Shown here: piece by piece, positions 1 to 9,035 of the stretch
Position numbering within the stretch: position 1 is the first letter of the stretch
Layout of the letters: the number at the start of each line of letters is the position of its first letter
Assembly: GCA_013289685.1 (NCBI GenBank)
Contig: JABCZL010000014.1
Location: forward strand, 62,001-126,000
Direction of reading: 5' to 3'
Length of the DNA: 64,000 nt
Origin: Acidobacteriota bacterium
GTDB taxonomy: Bacteria > Acidobacteriota > Terriglobia > Terriglobales > Acidobacteriaceae
Notes under the pieces: generated by a model
Databases searched by the model: none
What the model was told of the DNA's origin: nothing
What the model saw: only the letters and a program-made list of their open reading frames with translations
Translations under genes and position numbers: made by a program

Positions 1-710
1 AGCCAGAATTCCAGCGTGTTCCACTCCGAGCTCGCTCCGACATGGCGAAATTCCGCGGGCGACCGGTCGACCGAAACCAGCGGACGGTTCACGTAACAGA
101 AGTCCGTGAGCATTGCCAGCCGGAACATGAATTCACTGTCTTCCCCGACGCGCAGGTTGCGATCGAATCCACCCAATCTTCCTACCACATCGGCGCGTGC
201 CAGCAGAGTGCAGGTGCAGATGACCATACCTGCGCCCCCTGGTCTCAGCAGTACCCTCAGCACGTCCGGGTTGATGCCCATCGTTCCTTCATGCCGGTAG
301 CTCTCTTCCGCCAGTTGGAACATGGTCCGCGTTTCTGGATAGTTGAAAAATCGCGTGTCCGTATAACACCCGCCGCACCGGGAGCCAAATTGCTCCAGGG
401 CCTTAAACTGCCATTCCAGCTTTTCCTTCTCCCAGAGATCGTCCGAGTCCAGCAAAGCGATCCACTCACCCCGCGCTTCCGCCAGCCCCTTATTCCTCGC
501 CGCACTGACGCCCTGATTGGCCTGGGCAAAGTAGCGGATCCGATCGCCATAAGTTTCCTGCAGGATTTTGCCTGTATCGTCCGACGATCCGTCATCCACC
601 ACGATGACTTCGAGGTCGGAGAATGTCTGGCCCAGGACGCTTTCGACGGCGTTTCGGACCGTAGCCGCTCGGTTATAGGTCGGAATGATTACGGATACTT
701 TAGGATTCAT
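1..710 (-). CDS. Family 2 glycosyltransferase, 3' end cut by window edge
   Basis: Reading left from an ATG at 710, the frame stays open to position 1, so the C-terminus lies outside the window. The first residues, MNPKVSVIIPTYNRAATV, are the typical GT-A start. They are followed by EVIVVDDGSSDDT, the nucleotide-sugar binding stretch, and by ALLDSDDLWEKEKLEW, which carries the DxD-like metal-binding motif. A later GEDSEFMFRLA segment matches the catalytic ED region. The protein should be cytoplasmic or peripheral on the inner membrane and add one sugar to the lipid-linked EPS repeat unit. The donor and acceptor cannot be predicted. It lies 24 bp after the O-antigen-ligase-like gene and is the last visible gene of the EPS locus. 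Confidence 0.9.
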   Translation of the reverse strand, partial: MNPKVSVIIPTYNRAATVRNAVESVLGQTFSDLEVIVVDDGSSDDTGKILQETYGDRIRYFAQANQGVSAARNKGLAEARGEWIALLDSDDLWEKEKLEWQFKALEQFGSRCGGCYTDTRFFNYPETRTMFQLAEESYRHEGTMGINPDVLRVLLRPGGAGMVICTCTLLARADVVGRLGGFDRNLRVGEDSEFMFRLAMLTDFCYVNRPLVSVDRSPAEFRHVGASSEWNTLEFW

Positions 711-734
711 GAATCGGTTCTTTGGCTGCTTACG

Positions 735-2120
735 CTAGCTAGTTTTGAGCGGCAGATCAGTTCCTGCACCGACGAAAGCCAGTTCCAACCGTTCCTGATC
801 CGGCGGGTTCACGCTTCGGACCGCCGCCCGCCTTGCCTCGAAGGTTGCCACGGAAATGAAGGCCGGTAACGCGTATAAGAGCATCTGCGACTGATAGAGA
901 AAGGCAATTCCGAAGCACGCCACCACACAGGCAAAAAGGGCCGAACCCAGGCACCAGAGGAACCATTCCTGCTTGCGATCTCCGCTCACTCGTTTCCTCG
1001 CCGTCCCGATTGCCCCAAAGCTCCGCTTGAAGACCGCAATCACCAAAACCAGGGTGATAAGCCCTCCGCTCAAGGCAGCGGTCACAAACAGGTTGCTGGT
1101 ATCCCACATATCCCAGTCCCACTGGTCATAGTACCTGTATCCCAGAAGCCACCAGTCGCGGAAATGCAGGATGGTTTGGTTTATCAACGTATAGCGGTGC
1201 CAGCTGGAGGAGGATCCGAGGTCCAGCCGGGAAATCAGGTGCCAAACTGGTGCCTTCATGGCTAGGTGCAGCGCCACGAGAATGAGTGCGAGTCCCCAAC
1301 GGAGGATGCGCATCCGCTTGCGCAGGGGCCAAAAGCCAAGGCCCACAAGGCCCGCGCCCAAGGCCATCCAGGGAGTGCTGGCGTGAGTCGTAATCAGCAT
1401 GGCCGTGGCCCCGGCAAGTCCCGCGTACGCCGCCCACCGGGACTTCCCTTCTGTCCACACCCAGAGAAACAGGGGCACCAAGACGCCGGCGAAAGAGCCG
1501 GCGCCCAGAGGGCCCATCACTCCCGACGAACGTAACACCCCGTCTCTTATGATGGGTTCGACCGGAATCCCCCCGTCGCCCAGCAAATTGAATACATTTA
1601 CGCCAGTGATCTGCTCGTTGATCATGCAAAAGCCCTGGATTGCGCAGATCACAGCAAACACTTTTATTGTGCGCCGGAGCGCCTCGCCATCAGTTATGAA
1701 AAATCTCAGCACCAGGTAGGCGCCCAAAGCGTCCAGAAGGTTCCCCAACTGCGCGATCAACATTTGTGAATTCATCCATTGAATTGTTGTGACGATGAAG
1801 CCGGACACCGTCCACAGCACCACGACTTGATCTATAGGGGTGAATCCTGTCGAAAGCCAACTACTCGATGACGATTTAAACTTAGCGGCTCGTACCAATC
1901 CTGCCAGAATCAGAATGCGCATCATAGTAAAGTGCACGCCTCCGATCAGCACTACTTGTCCCATAGGGATCATTAAGACCGGCAGAAGGAAAGCTACAAT
2001 TGCTTTTTTGCGCGGAAGCGTGAGGATCAGCACGATAGCGATGAGCGTCCCGATCGCCACCACCGGATGCAGCAGGGTGGCTGTCGCGCCACCTCCAAAT
2101 CGATTGTGCTTAGGTTCCAT
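735..2120 (-). CDS. O-antigen ligase/polymerase-like polytopic membrane protein
   Basis: About 461 residues with roughly ten hydrophobic segments, the first near residues 15-60 (LLHPVVAIGTLIAIVLILTL and on). The central part carries short polar loops and a large loop with RDGVLRSSGVMGPLGAGSFAG, as in Wzy_C/O-antigen-ligase family proteins. Such proteins polymerise or transfer undecaprenyl-linked glycans on the periplasmic face. A TTG at 2156 would add 12 residues; the ATG at 2120 is preferred, although neither has a clear Shine-Dalgarno. It lies between the FkbM methyltransferase and the GT2 of the EPS locus, consistent with a Wzy role in a Wzx/Wzy pathway. No flippase is visible in the window. 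An exosortase was considered and rejected because no exosortase catalytic motif is seen. Confidence 0.8.
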   Translation of the reverse strand: MEPKHNRFGGGATATLLHPVVAIGTLIAIVLILTLPRKKAIVAFLLPVLMIPMGQVVLIGGVHFTMMRILILAGLVRAAKFKSSSSSWLSTGFTPIDQVVVLWTVSGFIVTTIQWMNSQMLIAQLGNLLDALGAYLVLRFFITDGEALRRTIKVFAVICAIQGFCMINEQITGVNVFNLLGDGGIPVEPIIRDGVLRSSGVMGPLGAGSFAGVLVPLFLWVWTEGKSRWAAYAGLAGATAMLITTHASTPWMALGAGLVGLGFWPLRKRMRILRWGLALILVALHLAMKAPVWHLISRLDLGSSSSWHRYTLINQTILHFRDWWLLGYRYYDQWDWDMWDTSNLFVTAALSGGLITLVLVIAVFKRSFGAIGTARKRVSGDRKQEWFLWCLGSALFACVVACFGIAFLYQSQMLLYALPAFISVATFEARRAAVRSVNPPDQERLELAFVGAGTDLPLKTS

Positions 2121-2355
2121 TAGCCACGACGTAGATGACGAATGCTTCGGGAGCAAGCAAGCAGGTTAACAATAGGTTCCGAGCGAAGTTGGATTGTCTG
2201 TTTGAAGCAGCCCCCCGGCCATGCGGCGCCTCCAAGCACGTTGGCCTTTAAGCCATCTCGAAATAGAAGTAGCCGAGTCTGTTGATCATCGCTACTTGAA
2301 TGGTTCAACACGCCTACTGTACTTTGGACGACCTTTGCCAGATCGGTCTCTGCGA

Positions 2356-3105
2356 TCACATTCGGCCAACAAGATTGTCGCAATAAATGCTGGTCTCGCC
2401 GCGATGTACTGCGGGGGCTCTCTTCATGGCGGCAGCCACCGCGGCGGAGCAGCCCTGCTTGAAACGATCATGATTTTCGATCATCAGACAGCGGACGCAC
2501 TCAGTCCAATCCGCAGCCTCAAAGACTTCCTTTTCGGCTCCTTCGATATCGACCTTCAGCAGATCTATGCTTGTAACGCTGTGCTCCCGCATGAGCGTGC
2601 GCATCGTCACGGATCGTACTAACGCGCCATGTTCCCCCACGGCAAAGCCCCATTCACCGTCCTGACCCAATGCCGGATTCGGAAGACCAATCGAAATCCG
2701 CCCATCCTCGCTCCAGAGAGCAGCATGAACAGGGATAATTGAGGAATAAGGGCTAACGTTCTTCTGCAGCGATCTGAAGTTCTCCGGCTCCGCCTCGACG
2801 GCTATAATGCGTGCCTCCTTATACCTGTTGGCAAAATATATGGAAGCCATTCCGATGTTAGCGCCAACATCAATAATCACTCGCGGAAGAAATGGCAAGT
2901 CAATGGAATAGTCACCACCACTCAGAAGTGCACTGTATATCGAGGCGTCCGTAGTGCCGAGGCGCAGGTGGACCGGGAATTTAATCGCGGGATGCTTCAC
3001 CACGATCTGCCGCGGATGGCCGGACATACGGTACGCCGCCATAGCAATGACGCCCCGAATGCTAGCGGCCCGATAATATTTGCTGACTCCGTAAAGAAGA
3101 CTCAC
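2356..3105 (-). CDS. FkbM family SAM-dependent methyltransferase
   Basis: A 249-residue protein with the SAM-binding signature VIIDVGANIGMASIYFANRY near residues 75-95 and the acidic loop IIAVEAEPENF after strand 2. The FkbM family signature IDLLKVDIEGAEKEVF is near residue 185. FkbM enzymes O-methylate sugars or natural products; in an EPS locus the likely target is a sugar hydroxyl of the repeat unit. The start is a GTG at 3105; an in-frame stop lies upstream, so it cannot extend far. It is separated by 91 bp from the FemAB-like gene upstream and by about 235 bp from the O-antigen-ligase-like gene downstream. No gene is recognised in either spacer. Confidence 0.88.
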   Translation of the reverse strand: MSLLYGVSKYYRAASIRGVIAMAAYRMSGHPRQIVVKHPAIKFPVHLRLGTTDASIYSALLSGGDYSIDLPFLPRVIIDVGANIGMASIYFANRYKEARIIAVEAEPENFRSLQKNVSPYSSIIPVHAALWSEDGRISIGLPNPALGQDGEWGFAVGEHGALVRSVTMRTLMREHSVTSIDLLKVDIEGAEKEVFEAADWTECVRCLMIENHDRFKQGCSAAVAAAMKRAPAVHRGETSIYCDNLVGRM

Positions 3106-3196
3106 CGACGGTATCCCGGGGCTGCACTGCCAGCTTGCCTACCTAAATCCAGCATTTCGAATTTTCCTTAACATCGGTCAGCACTGACTTCCCTGC

Positions 3197-4456
3197 TCAC
3201 ATTTCTTCTTTAGTTGTAGTTCCTAAGGAAGCGGCGGCCGCCTTGCTAGCTAAACGGCTACGCCAAGCCTTCTTCACGGCTCGCTGCGCTGGTCCGAGGA
3301 ACTTACGGGCAAGTCGATCTATAAAGTTCGAAACCGTCCGCGTAAGGTTCAGTGCTGCACCACGTGCGCTCGGGCTGAAAATGAAAACTGAGGCCTCTAC
3401 GCTGCCCCGAGTACTGAGAGACTGCTTGTACTCCGCAGATCCTGAACCGAAATCTAGCTCGTTGACTATGTCCCCATTCTGACGCTGGCAAAAACCATCA
3501 ATAACCCGCATGATCAAGACCATTCCTGGAGAGCTTCTGCGAAACTCTGGGTCGTAACCCATGTACTCACTCACGAAAGTGTGTCTATAGAGTGTGCCAA
3601 TCCAAAATGCGACGGGCCGTTCGCCCACGTAAAGAACGTTGGCTCGTAGCCATCCTCTTCTTGCAGCATGCCCAAGGCTCTGCCGCACGGATTTATTGTC
3701 TGCGAAACCTGCTCCAAGCGCTCGCTGGTAAGTTTTTTTCGCAATCAGCTCGGCATCACGGAAGAGGGTGTCAAGCTGGGACTCGCCGGCATAACAGACG
3801 ATGCTCGCCTCCTTGAATTGTGCGAAAAAATGCTTGACTTCTCTCCGCAGGTTCTTTCTGTGTTTTGCAGACATTCGACGATAGACTTCCTCGATGCTGT
3901 CGGGAACGACCATAACCTCGTGCTCTCGTATCGCAGGAATCCAGTCACGGCTTAGGGGTCCAGGTGCTCCCAATGCAGTGCGGTGGAGATCGCACTGAAG
4001 CGGTAGACCTTCCAACACTGCTGCGTCAGCCTCACCCTTGCGCAAGGAAGTCATGATCGACCTAATCAGCTTCCCGCAGTTGCCGGGGGACGTATTACCC
4101 AGGATCCCAGAAAAGACCAAAGAGCGACAGGAAATTCCGGGCAGCCGCACATATCCGATCTTGGATATCATTCGACCTTGCTCGAGTCGTCCAACCAGCA
4201 TCGCTTCTGGTCGCCCATTGTTGAGAAGAATGACTACATGCGGGCGCACCACGCCTTTCCGAGTCCAAACGACCTCAAGACAAAAATCAAGGTCACTGTC
4301 GCGATCGCTTTTCCAGGAAGACCAGATTGGCCGGATACTCTCAATTTCTTCAAGGGATCTGACGATCCGCACTTCTTCGACAGGGTCGGGCGAACCCACC
4401 GCCCTCCGATCGCGCGCCGGTGCTTCCGACAGGACGACTGCACTCGCATTCTTCAT
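3197..4456 (-). CDS. FemAB-like/GNAT-fold acyl- or aminoacyl-transferase
   Basis: A 419-residue protein. The middle contains SIEEVYRRMSAKHRKNLRRE, the basic helix typical of BioF2-like/Acetyltransf_6 proteins related to FemAB. The C-terminal half has RPVAFWIGTLYRHTFVSEYMG and NELDFGSGSAEYKQSLS, matching the conserved cofactor-binding end of the fold. Members occur in exosortase-type EPS loci and are predicted to acylate or aminoacylate glycan precursors. An upstream ATG at 4501 exists, but the ATG at 4456 overlaps the stop of the GT4 gene as ATGA, the usual sign of translational coupling. A second member of the family is at 13177-14331; the two are diverged. The substrate is unknown. Confidence 0.8.
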   Translation of the reverse strand: MKNASAVVLSEAPARDRRAVGSPDPVEEVRIVRSLEEIESIRPIWSSWKSDRDSDLDFCLEVVWTRKGVVRPHVVILLNNGRPEAMLVGRLEQGRMISKIGYVRLPGISCRSLVFSGILGNTSPGNCGKLIRSIMTSLRKGEADAAVLEGLPLQCDLHRTALGAPGPLSRDWIPAIREHEVMVVPDSIEEVYRRMSAKHRKNLRREVKHFFAQFKEASIVCYAGESQLDTLFRDAELIAKKTYQRALGAGFADNKSVRQSLGHAARRGWLRANVLYVGERPVAFWIGTLYRHTFVSEYMGYDPEFRRSSPGMVLIMRVIDGFCQRQNGDIVNELDFGSGSAEYKQSLSTRGSVEASVFIFSPSARGAALNLTRTVSNFIDRLARKFLGPAQRAVKKAWRSRLASKAAAASLGTTTKEEM

Positions 4457-5727
4457 TGGAAATTGATGCCTCGCGGCGTGTCCGCTGTCGCGGGGAGACA
4501 AAGCGGCGCAGGCGGTCGCTTGCCATGCTGCACTCTACTCCGCGCAGAGTATAGTTCGATCGTCTCGCGATAGACCTCAAGAAGCCTGACGCCTGCCGCC
4601 CTCCACGTCAAGCTGTCTCTGATTCCTAGCCCTGCCGTGCGAAGCTTCTTAAGAAGAGCCCGATCACTGTGCATCAGTGAGATGTGCCGCGTCAGGCTGT
4701 CGACATCGCCCACCCGATGCAGCAGCGAATTCTCCATGTGTCTGCAAATACCAGCGCAGACTTCTGAGACGACGGGAACGCATCCGGTTCCCAAAGCTTC
4801 CGCGCAGACCAGTGGGAATCCTTCCTCGAGACTGGGCAGCACCAGAACGTCGTGACTACGCATGAGATCCGGCACATCGCTGCGATGACCGAGGACCCGG
4901 ACGCTGGGGTGTGACAACGCGGGAGCAAGTTTCCTGGCGTAGTCGGGGGAAAACCTTCCAGCAATAGAAAAGGTGCCTTCGCGATGAGCAGGCGACCTGA
5001 GCCATGCATCGAGCGCGAAGTGAAGACCTTTGCGCACCGCGCAGAAACCGACGAAGAGCATTCGGAGGCCGCCGGCGTTCGGCTGGTAGTCAGGCGCGGG
5101 GAACGATTTATCCTCATCAAATCCGTAGATGTGCCTGGCCAAGCTGTCTTGTGAGAATCCTCTGTCAAGAAACGTCCGGGCCACGAAATCGGACGGACAG
5201 AGGAGCCGGTCAGCTAGCCTGAATTCCTCCTCTTCAACCCTGAGCGTGCGTTCGTTGTACGCGGCCTCGTCATTCGGGTCCAGATGGACTCCGAGTCGCT
5301 CGCTCTCGTTTCGCACGGTCTCGTACACATAGCGAGTATGCGAGTTGCACCTTTCGAAAACTGTGGGAATCCCGACATGAGCAGCGGCCTTTAAGGTCCT
5401 GAGGGCGCCTGACGGCCATGTGTGTACGACATCAATCTTCCCAGCCAGGTTTCTAACCCTCTGGGCCACAATCTGGTCATGGAGAGCGTGCGCTCGGCCG
5501 TTGCCTATAAGCTTGAATGGAATCCTCAATTTTCCCCGTGATAGTGTGGGCCAAACCGAGACGGTAGGCGGAAGCGGGCGGCAGTTGGAAGCAGCGCATA
5601 AAATCACTTCGGCTCCCGCAGCGGCCAGTCCATTGACTTGCTGCCAGGCGGTGTAGCAGATGCGCTCTCCCCCCAGTCTGTTCGGAAAGCTGTACAGCAC
5701 CCTAACACGCTTTGTCATCTGGCTCAT
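4453..5727 (-). CDS. Family 4 (GT-B) glycosyltransferase
   Basis: A 424-residue GT-B protein. The N-terminal half has the glycine-bearing acceptor loop (SFPNRLGGERICYTAWQ), and the C-terminal half has LRMLFVGFCAVRKGLHFALD, the start of the GT1/GT4 donor domain. The motif HDVLVLPSLEEGFPLVCAEA gives the ExFGxxxxE-like donor-sugar site. The ATG at 5727 is preceded by GAGAGGAAATC, a good ribosome binding site. It is the first gene after a 538-bp gap, so it may start its own transcript. It is translationally coupled to the FemAB-like gene by an ATGA overlap. It probably adds one sugar to the EPS repeat from the cytoplasmic side. Confidence 0.9.
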   Translation of the reverse strand: MSQMTKRVRVLYSFPNRLGGERICYTAWQQVNGLAAAGAEVILCAASNCRPLPPTVSVWPTLSRGKLRIPFKLIGNGRAHALHDQIVAQRVRNLAGKIDVVHTWPSGALRTLKAAAHVGIPTVFERCNSHTRYVYETVRNESERLGVHLDPNDEAAYNERTLRVEEEEFRLADRLLCPSDFVARTFLDRGFSQDSLARHIYGFDEDKSFPAPDYQPNAGGLRMLFVGFCAVRKGLHFALDAWLRSPAHREGTFSIAGRFSPDYARKLAPALSHPSVRVLGHRSDVPDLMRSHDVLVLPSLEEGFPLVCAEALGTGCVPVVSEVCAGICRHMENSLLHRVGDVDSLTRHISLMHSDRALLKKLRTAGLGIRDSLTWRAAGVRLLEVYRETIELYSARSRVQHGKRPPAPLCLPATADTPRGINFQ

Positions 5728-6265
5728 GATTTCCTCTCGCTACAATGACGCCCATTGTAGGCAGTTCGGCTACGACCTTGTTCGGGGCGGCCCCTGCCCA
5801 TCGGCCACCATGATTGCTCAAATAAACGCGGAAATTCTTTTATTTGGTACGCGCAAAGGCTGCGGAATAAACGATTCGTACGCGGGATTGCCAGCATCCG
5901 CGGGCTGCTGCCGATCTGCTCTGCTGCGATTTTTTTGGATCAAAGCGATTGTAGAAGTAAAGGAGCGCAGGCGCTCGTCAGCAAGCGACATTTCATCCAT
6001 CGATAATTGTCGCTTTGATCCCTAGTTGGCAAAATTCTTTCGGCAGCGCTGCACAGCGATGGACAGAAATCAAGTCCGATTATTTCCGGAAGAACACCTT
6101 ATGCGCAACGATCAACACTCGACCGAAGACAACGGACCGTTGGTCCGAAATACCACTCGAATTCATTCGGAAATCAGCGAGCAGATCAGATCATGGCCGT
6201 CGCGGCGTGCGTAGTATTGTTCGCATTCTTTAAGCCCTCGATATTTTTTTATTCGATAGCTCTTA
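5728..6265. other. Gene-free spacer inside the EPS locus
   Basis: This 538-bp stretch separates the beta-helix gene from the GT4 gene. It is visibly richer in A and T than the flanking genes, especially 5990-6260. The longest open frame, about 120 codons, has no recognisable family and an unnatural composition. A run of seven T at about 6244-6250 is not preceded by a convincing stem. It probably holds a promoter for the GT4-to-GT2 block, but no strong -35/-10 or -24/-12 pair was identified. Confidence 0.5.
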
Positions 6266-8041
6266 CTACTGAACCAACGCTGAGAGGCCAGTCGGAGGAC
6301 TTAAGGTGCTTCCGGAACTGAACTGATACACTCCTGCATCCCACGTTGATCCGCGAGAGTTAGCAGTCGTATATGGATAATAAGCGAACTGCCCGCCCCA
6401 TGCGCTGATCTCGCTTACTGCTCCAGCGCTGCCAGCTTGACACGCGGAAATGGCGAGACTATTCGGTAATCTATTGCAAAAGCTGGAGCTTAGATCAGCC
6501 CCCTTCCCCACGGTCGCCGCATTCGACGATTGCGGAGTCCATCGGTTTGCGATGCTGTAGCCATTCGACTGCGCGGCGGCGAGGGTCTGAAAAACTTCAT
6601 TCCCGCTGTCCGTTACCGCGCAGACATTGCCTCCTCCATTGCAGTTAAAGAAGTTTCCATTCGAGATGGGGCCTGTGTGCTCCATGATGTGATTGTTCTG
6701 GAATGTGATGGAACTTCCACTCGCCCAGCCGCCACCCGATCCGCCAGAAGTCCCAGCTTCTATATCTCCCTGAACTGTGTTGTTGTACCAGAACACTGTG
6801 GCAACACAGTTCGTGCCGTTGCAATTCCCCTGAATGATGACTTGTTCGTTGAAGCTGGGGTTGCTGCCGTTATTGATCCAGACGTTGTTGAATATGTTGT
6901 AAGTACTTGCCTGAATATCCCAGTTATTTCCTTGGTTGGTGTTGGCGGTGAAGTTGCCGTAGTACAGGGCGTTCGTGCAACTGGTTCCGCTCACGGCCTC
7001 GACCACATTGCCATGCCCTGATGGGAGAGTGTTACCCCCCTCGAAACTATACTCCAGGTCGTTCCCAATCAGCGTGCAGATGTTGCCGGACTGAATGGCG
7101 TTAGACGTGTGGTGGATGACGTTGTATTCGACATCGTAACCATAGCCGATTCCCCAGCCTGTTCCGCAGTTCGCAATGTAGCATGTAGGCACACATGATG
7201 CCGACGTGCAGGCGTTACCATAGGTTGAGTCTTGGCCGTCAATTACATTGAACAAGTCACGGATGGTGGCATCCGGACTATTTCCCTGATCTCCGAGAAA
7301 TACGATGTTGTCACTGGCACCGGTAGCATGGCTCCAACCGTGAAAATACAATCGCTCAAAGATTTCGTGTCCTCCACTGTGCGGCTCCATAACGTGGATG
7401 TTAGATGAGCCAGCGGAACACACTCCCTTCACCTCCAATCCCTCCACGATCAGGTAAGTAGCGTTGGTAAAACTGATCAGGTTTCCAGTAGGAGCAGATG
7501 TACATGAACCAACAAGGGAAGTGCTGAGGGCGTTGTCAAAATTAACGATTGGGCGGGCGAAAGAGCCTCCGCTGTACCATGTAGGGTCGATACCAATATA
7601 AATATAATTGGAGCTTGTTCCATTACTGGAAGGCCACGTCCACACCCCGCCCATGTTTGGCGTACCAGACGTGTAGTGATAAACCGAGCCGCCCTCTATG
7701 ATGAATCCGTTTCCCGCCGCGGGCGTAATAGCCGCACAGTTGCTTGTACAGTTCGCCATACCGGGAAGGTGCTGAAGTGGATGGGATTCATCTAATCCGG
7801 TCGAAGTATCAGAACCCGTTGAGGAAAAGTAATAACAACTGGTTATTCCTCCCGCGTTGGTTGCCGTCAACGCGATTGAGCCATAGCCGTTGCCGTTCGA
7901 TGGGTTTGTCAGATCAATGTAATTCGCTCCCGCGGGACAAGTGCCTCCTCCCGTCACTGAGGCCAAGGAGTGTTGAGGCATTGCGAGACTGATAAATCCG
8001 AGAATTAGCAAGAAAAGAGCTTGGGGGAACTTGCGGCTCAT
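6266..8041 (-). CDS. Secreted right-handed parallel beta-helix protein
   Basis: From the ATG at 8041 (upstream AGGACCCCAA gives a ribosome binding site) the product has 591 residues. It begins with a classical signal peptide: MSRKFPQALFLLILGFISLA and then PQHSLA before the mature start. The mature part is rich in Asn, Gly, Ser and Thr, with repeated turns such as YLIVEGLEVKGV, NIFNNVWINNG and VFWYNNTVQGDIEAG. This is the pattern of pectate-lyase-like beta-helices and carbohydrate-binding secreted proteins. Many Cys residues could form disulfides. There is no sorting signal at the C-terminus. A longer start at 8155 would put 38 residues before the signal peptide and is rejected. It may be a lyase, hydrolase or epimerase that trims the exported polysaccharide; no catalytic triad was identified. 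Confidence 0.75.
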   Translation of the reverse strand: MSRKFPQALFLLILGFISLAMPQHSLASVTGGGTCPAGANYIDLTNPSNGNGYGSIALTATNAGGITSCYYFSSTGSDTSTGLDESHPLQHLPGMANCTSNCAAITPAAGNGFIIEGGSVYHYTSGTPNMGGVWTWPSSNGTSSNYIYIGIDPTWYSGGSFARPIVNFDNALSTSLVGSCTSAPTGNLISFTNATYLIVEGLEVKGVCSAGSSNIHVMEPHSGGHEIFERLYFHGWSHATGASDNIVFLGDQGNSPDATIRDLFNVIDGQDSTYGNACTSASCVPTCYIANCGTGWGIGYGYDVEYNVIHHTSNAIQSGNICTLIGNDLEYSFEGGNTLPSGHGNVVEAVSGTSCTNALYYGNFTANTNQGNNWDIQASTYNIFNNVWINNGSNPSFNEQVIIQGNCNGTNCVATVFWYNNTVQGDIEAGTSGGSGGGWASGSSITFQNNHIMEHTGPISNGNFFNCNGGGNVCAVTDSGNEVFQTLAAAQSNGYSIANRWTPQSSNAATVGKGADLSSSFCNRLPNSLAISACQAGSAGAVSEISAWGGQFAYYPYTTANSRGSTWDAGVYQFSSGSTLSPPTGLSALVQ

Positions 8042-8209
8042 TTGGGGTCCTAGCGTATCAGATTTGAGGCTTGCGCCGTGGCGCGCCTCTCTGGACATGC
8101 TAGGGAATTCCGGCAGACCGTCCAAGATGCCGTTTGGCCCTTGTCGAAGGTTCATGGCCCATATTGGCCCTTAGGGCGGCGGTCCGATAAACGCCACAAA
8201 TCAAGCGGG

Positions 8210-9007
8210 TTATCCCTTGATCGTTGCAGCCCCGTGTTCAACCTGGGCGCCCCGCGGCGGCGTGCTGCCCGCAATTTCGCTCAGCACCTGTTCGACCGTC
8301 AGGATGCGGCTGCCGCTCTTGGCTGCTGCCGAGACCGCGAACTCGCATAACTCGGGAGTACATCCGTACTCGCTGTGGTTCGGCCGCACGTCGTGAGTGT
8401 AGAAAATCAGCCATCCCTTCTGCGCGACGTTTTGCTCGATCCATTGCTGCAGGTGAGGAGCGCCGGACATATCTCCATACAACCGGTTGGCGCGCAGCAG
8501 GTTGAGGTCGATCTCGGGCCCGTTGATCCCGGGAAAAATGCCTCTCGCGCTGGAGACCACAGACTCGAGATGCTGCTTGGTGCGGATCGTCGCATGTCCG
8601 TAGGGATAACAAAAATTATCGGAGTGACGCTCCACCAGACGATCGAGTTCGCGAATGCCTTTGTGAACGTCGTTTTGAAATTCGGTGAGAGAGACCCTGC
8701 GGCTGGAGCTGTGACGAAACGTCTGCGTACCCAGCTCATGCCCTCGTTCCAGCAAATCGTGCAGGTCCTCGACGTGGAAATGGTCTCCCAGACCGTCGCT
8801 CGTGTTCAGGAAACCGGTGGTGGTGTAGTACGTTCCCCGGCCTCCGAAAGCCTCAAGAATCGGGGCTCCCACCAGGTACGCGCTGCGCGGAAAATCGTCG
8901 AAGGTGAAGGAGACAATGGGACCGTGATTCCCGATCGGTACCATGCGCCGGTGGAACGAACACAACACTGTTCGTCGGGCCGCGCTGGCTAGTGACCGCA
9001 AAGTCAT
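8210..9007 (-). CDS. NodB-type polysaccharide deacetylase
   Basis: A 265-residue protein. The stretch IVSFTFDDFPRSAY carries the TFDD motif with the catalytic base and metal-binding Asp. The second motif is GHELGTQTFRHSSSRRV, matching H-x3-S/T with His and Ser as metal ligands. FCYPYGHATIRT matches the RxPY-like motif, with F-C replacing the usual Arg-Phe. WLIFYTHDV is the late Leu/His motif. Members remove N- or O-acetyl groups from polysaccharides, here probably the EPS or its precursor. No signal peptide is evident from the ATG at 9007. A start at 9109 would overlap the epimerase gene by 74 bp and is less likely. The gene lies 28 bp after the epimerase gene. Confidence 0.85.
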   Translation of the reverse strand: MTLRSLASAARRTVLCSFHRRMVPIGNHGPIVSFTFDDFPRSAYLVGAPILEAFGGRGTYYTTTGFLNTSDGLGDHFHVEDLHDLLERGHELGTQTFRHSSSRRVSLTEFQNDVHKGIRELDRLVERHSDNFCYPYGHATIRTKQHLESVVSSARGIFPGINGPEIDLNLLRANRLYGDMSGAPHLQQWIEQNVAQKGWLIFYTHDVRPNHSEYGCTPELCEFAVSAAAKSGSRILTVEQVLSEIAGSTPPRGAQVEHGAATIKG

Positions 9008-9035
9008 TTTGGTTATTGGATTGGCGGGTGCTACT

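Noticed and set aside
735-2120. Possibility that the polytopic protein is the missing exosortase
   Set aside because: No Cys-Arg-His exosortase motifs were seen; loop pattern and length fit an O-antigen ligase/polymerase.
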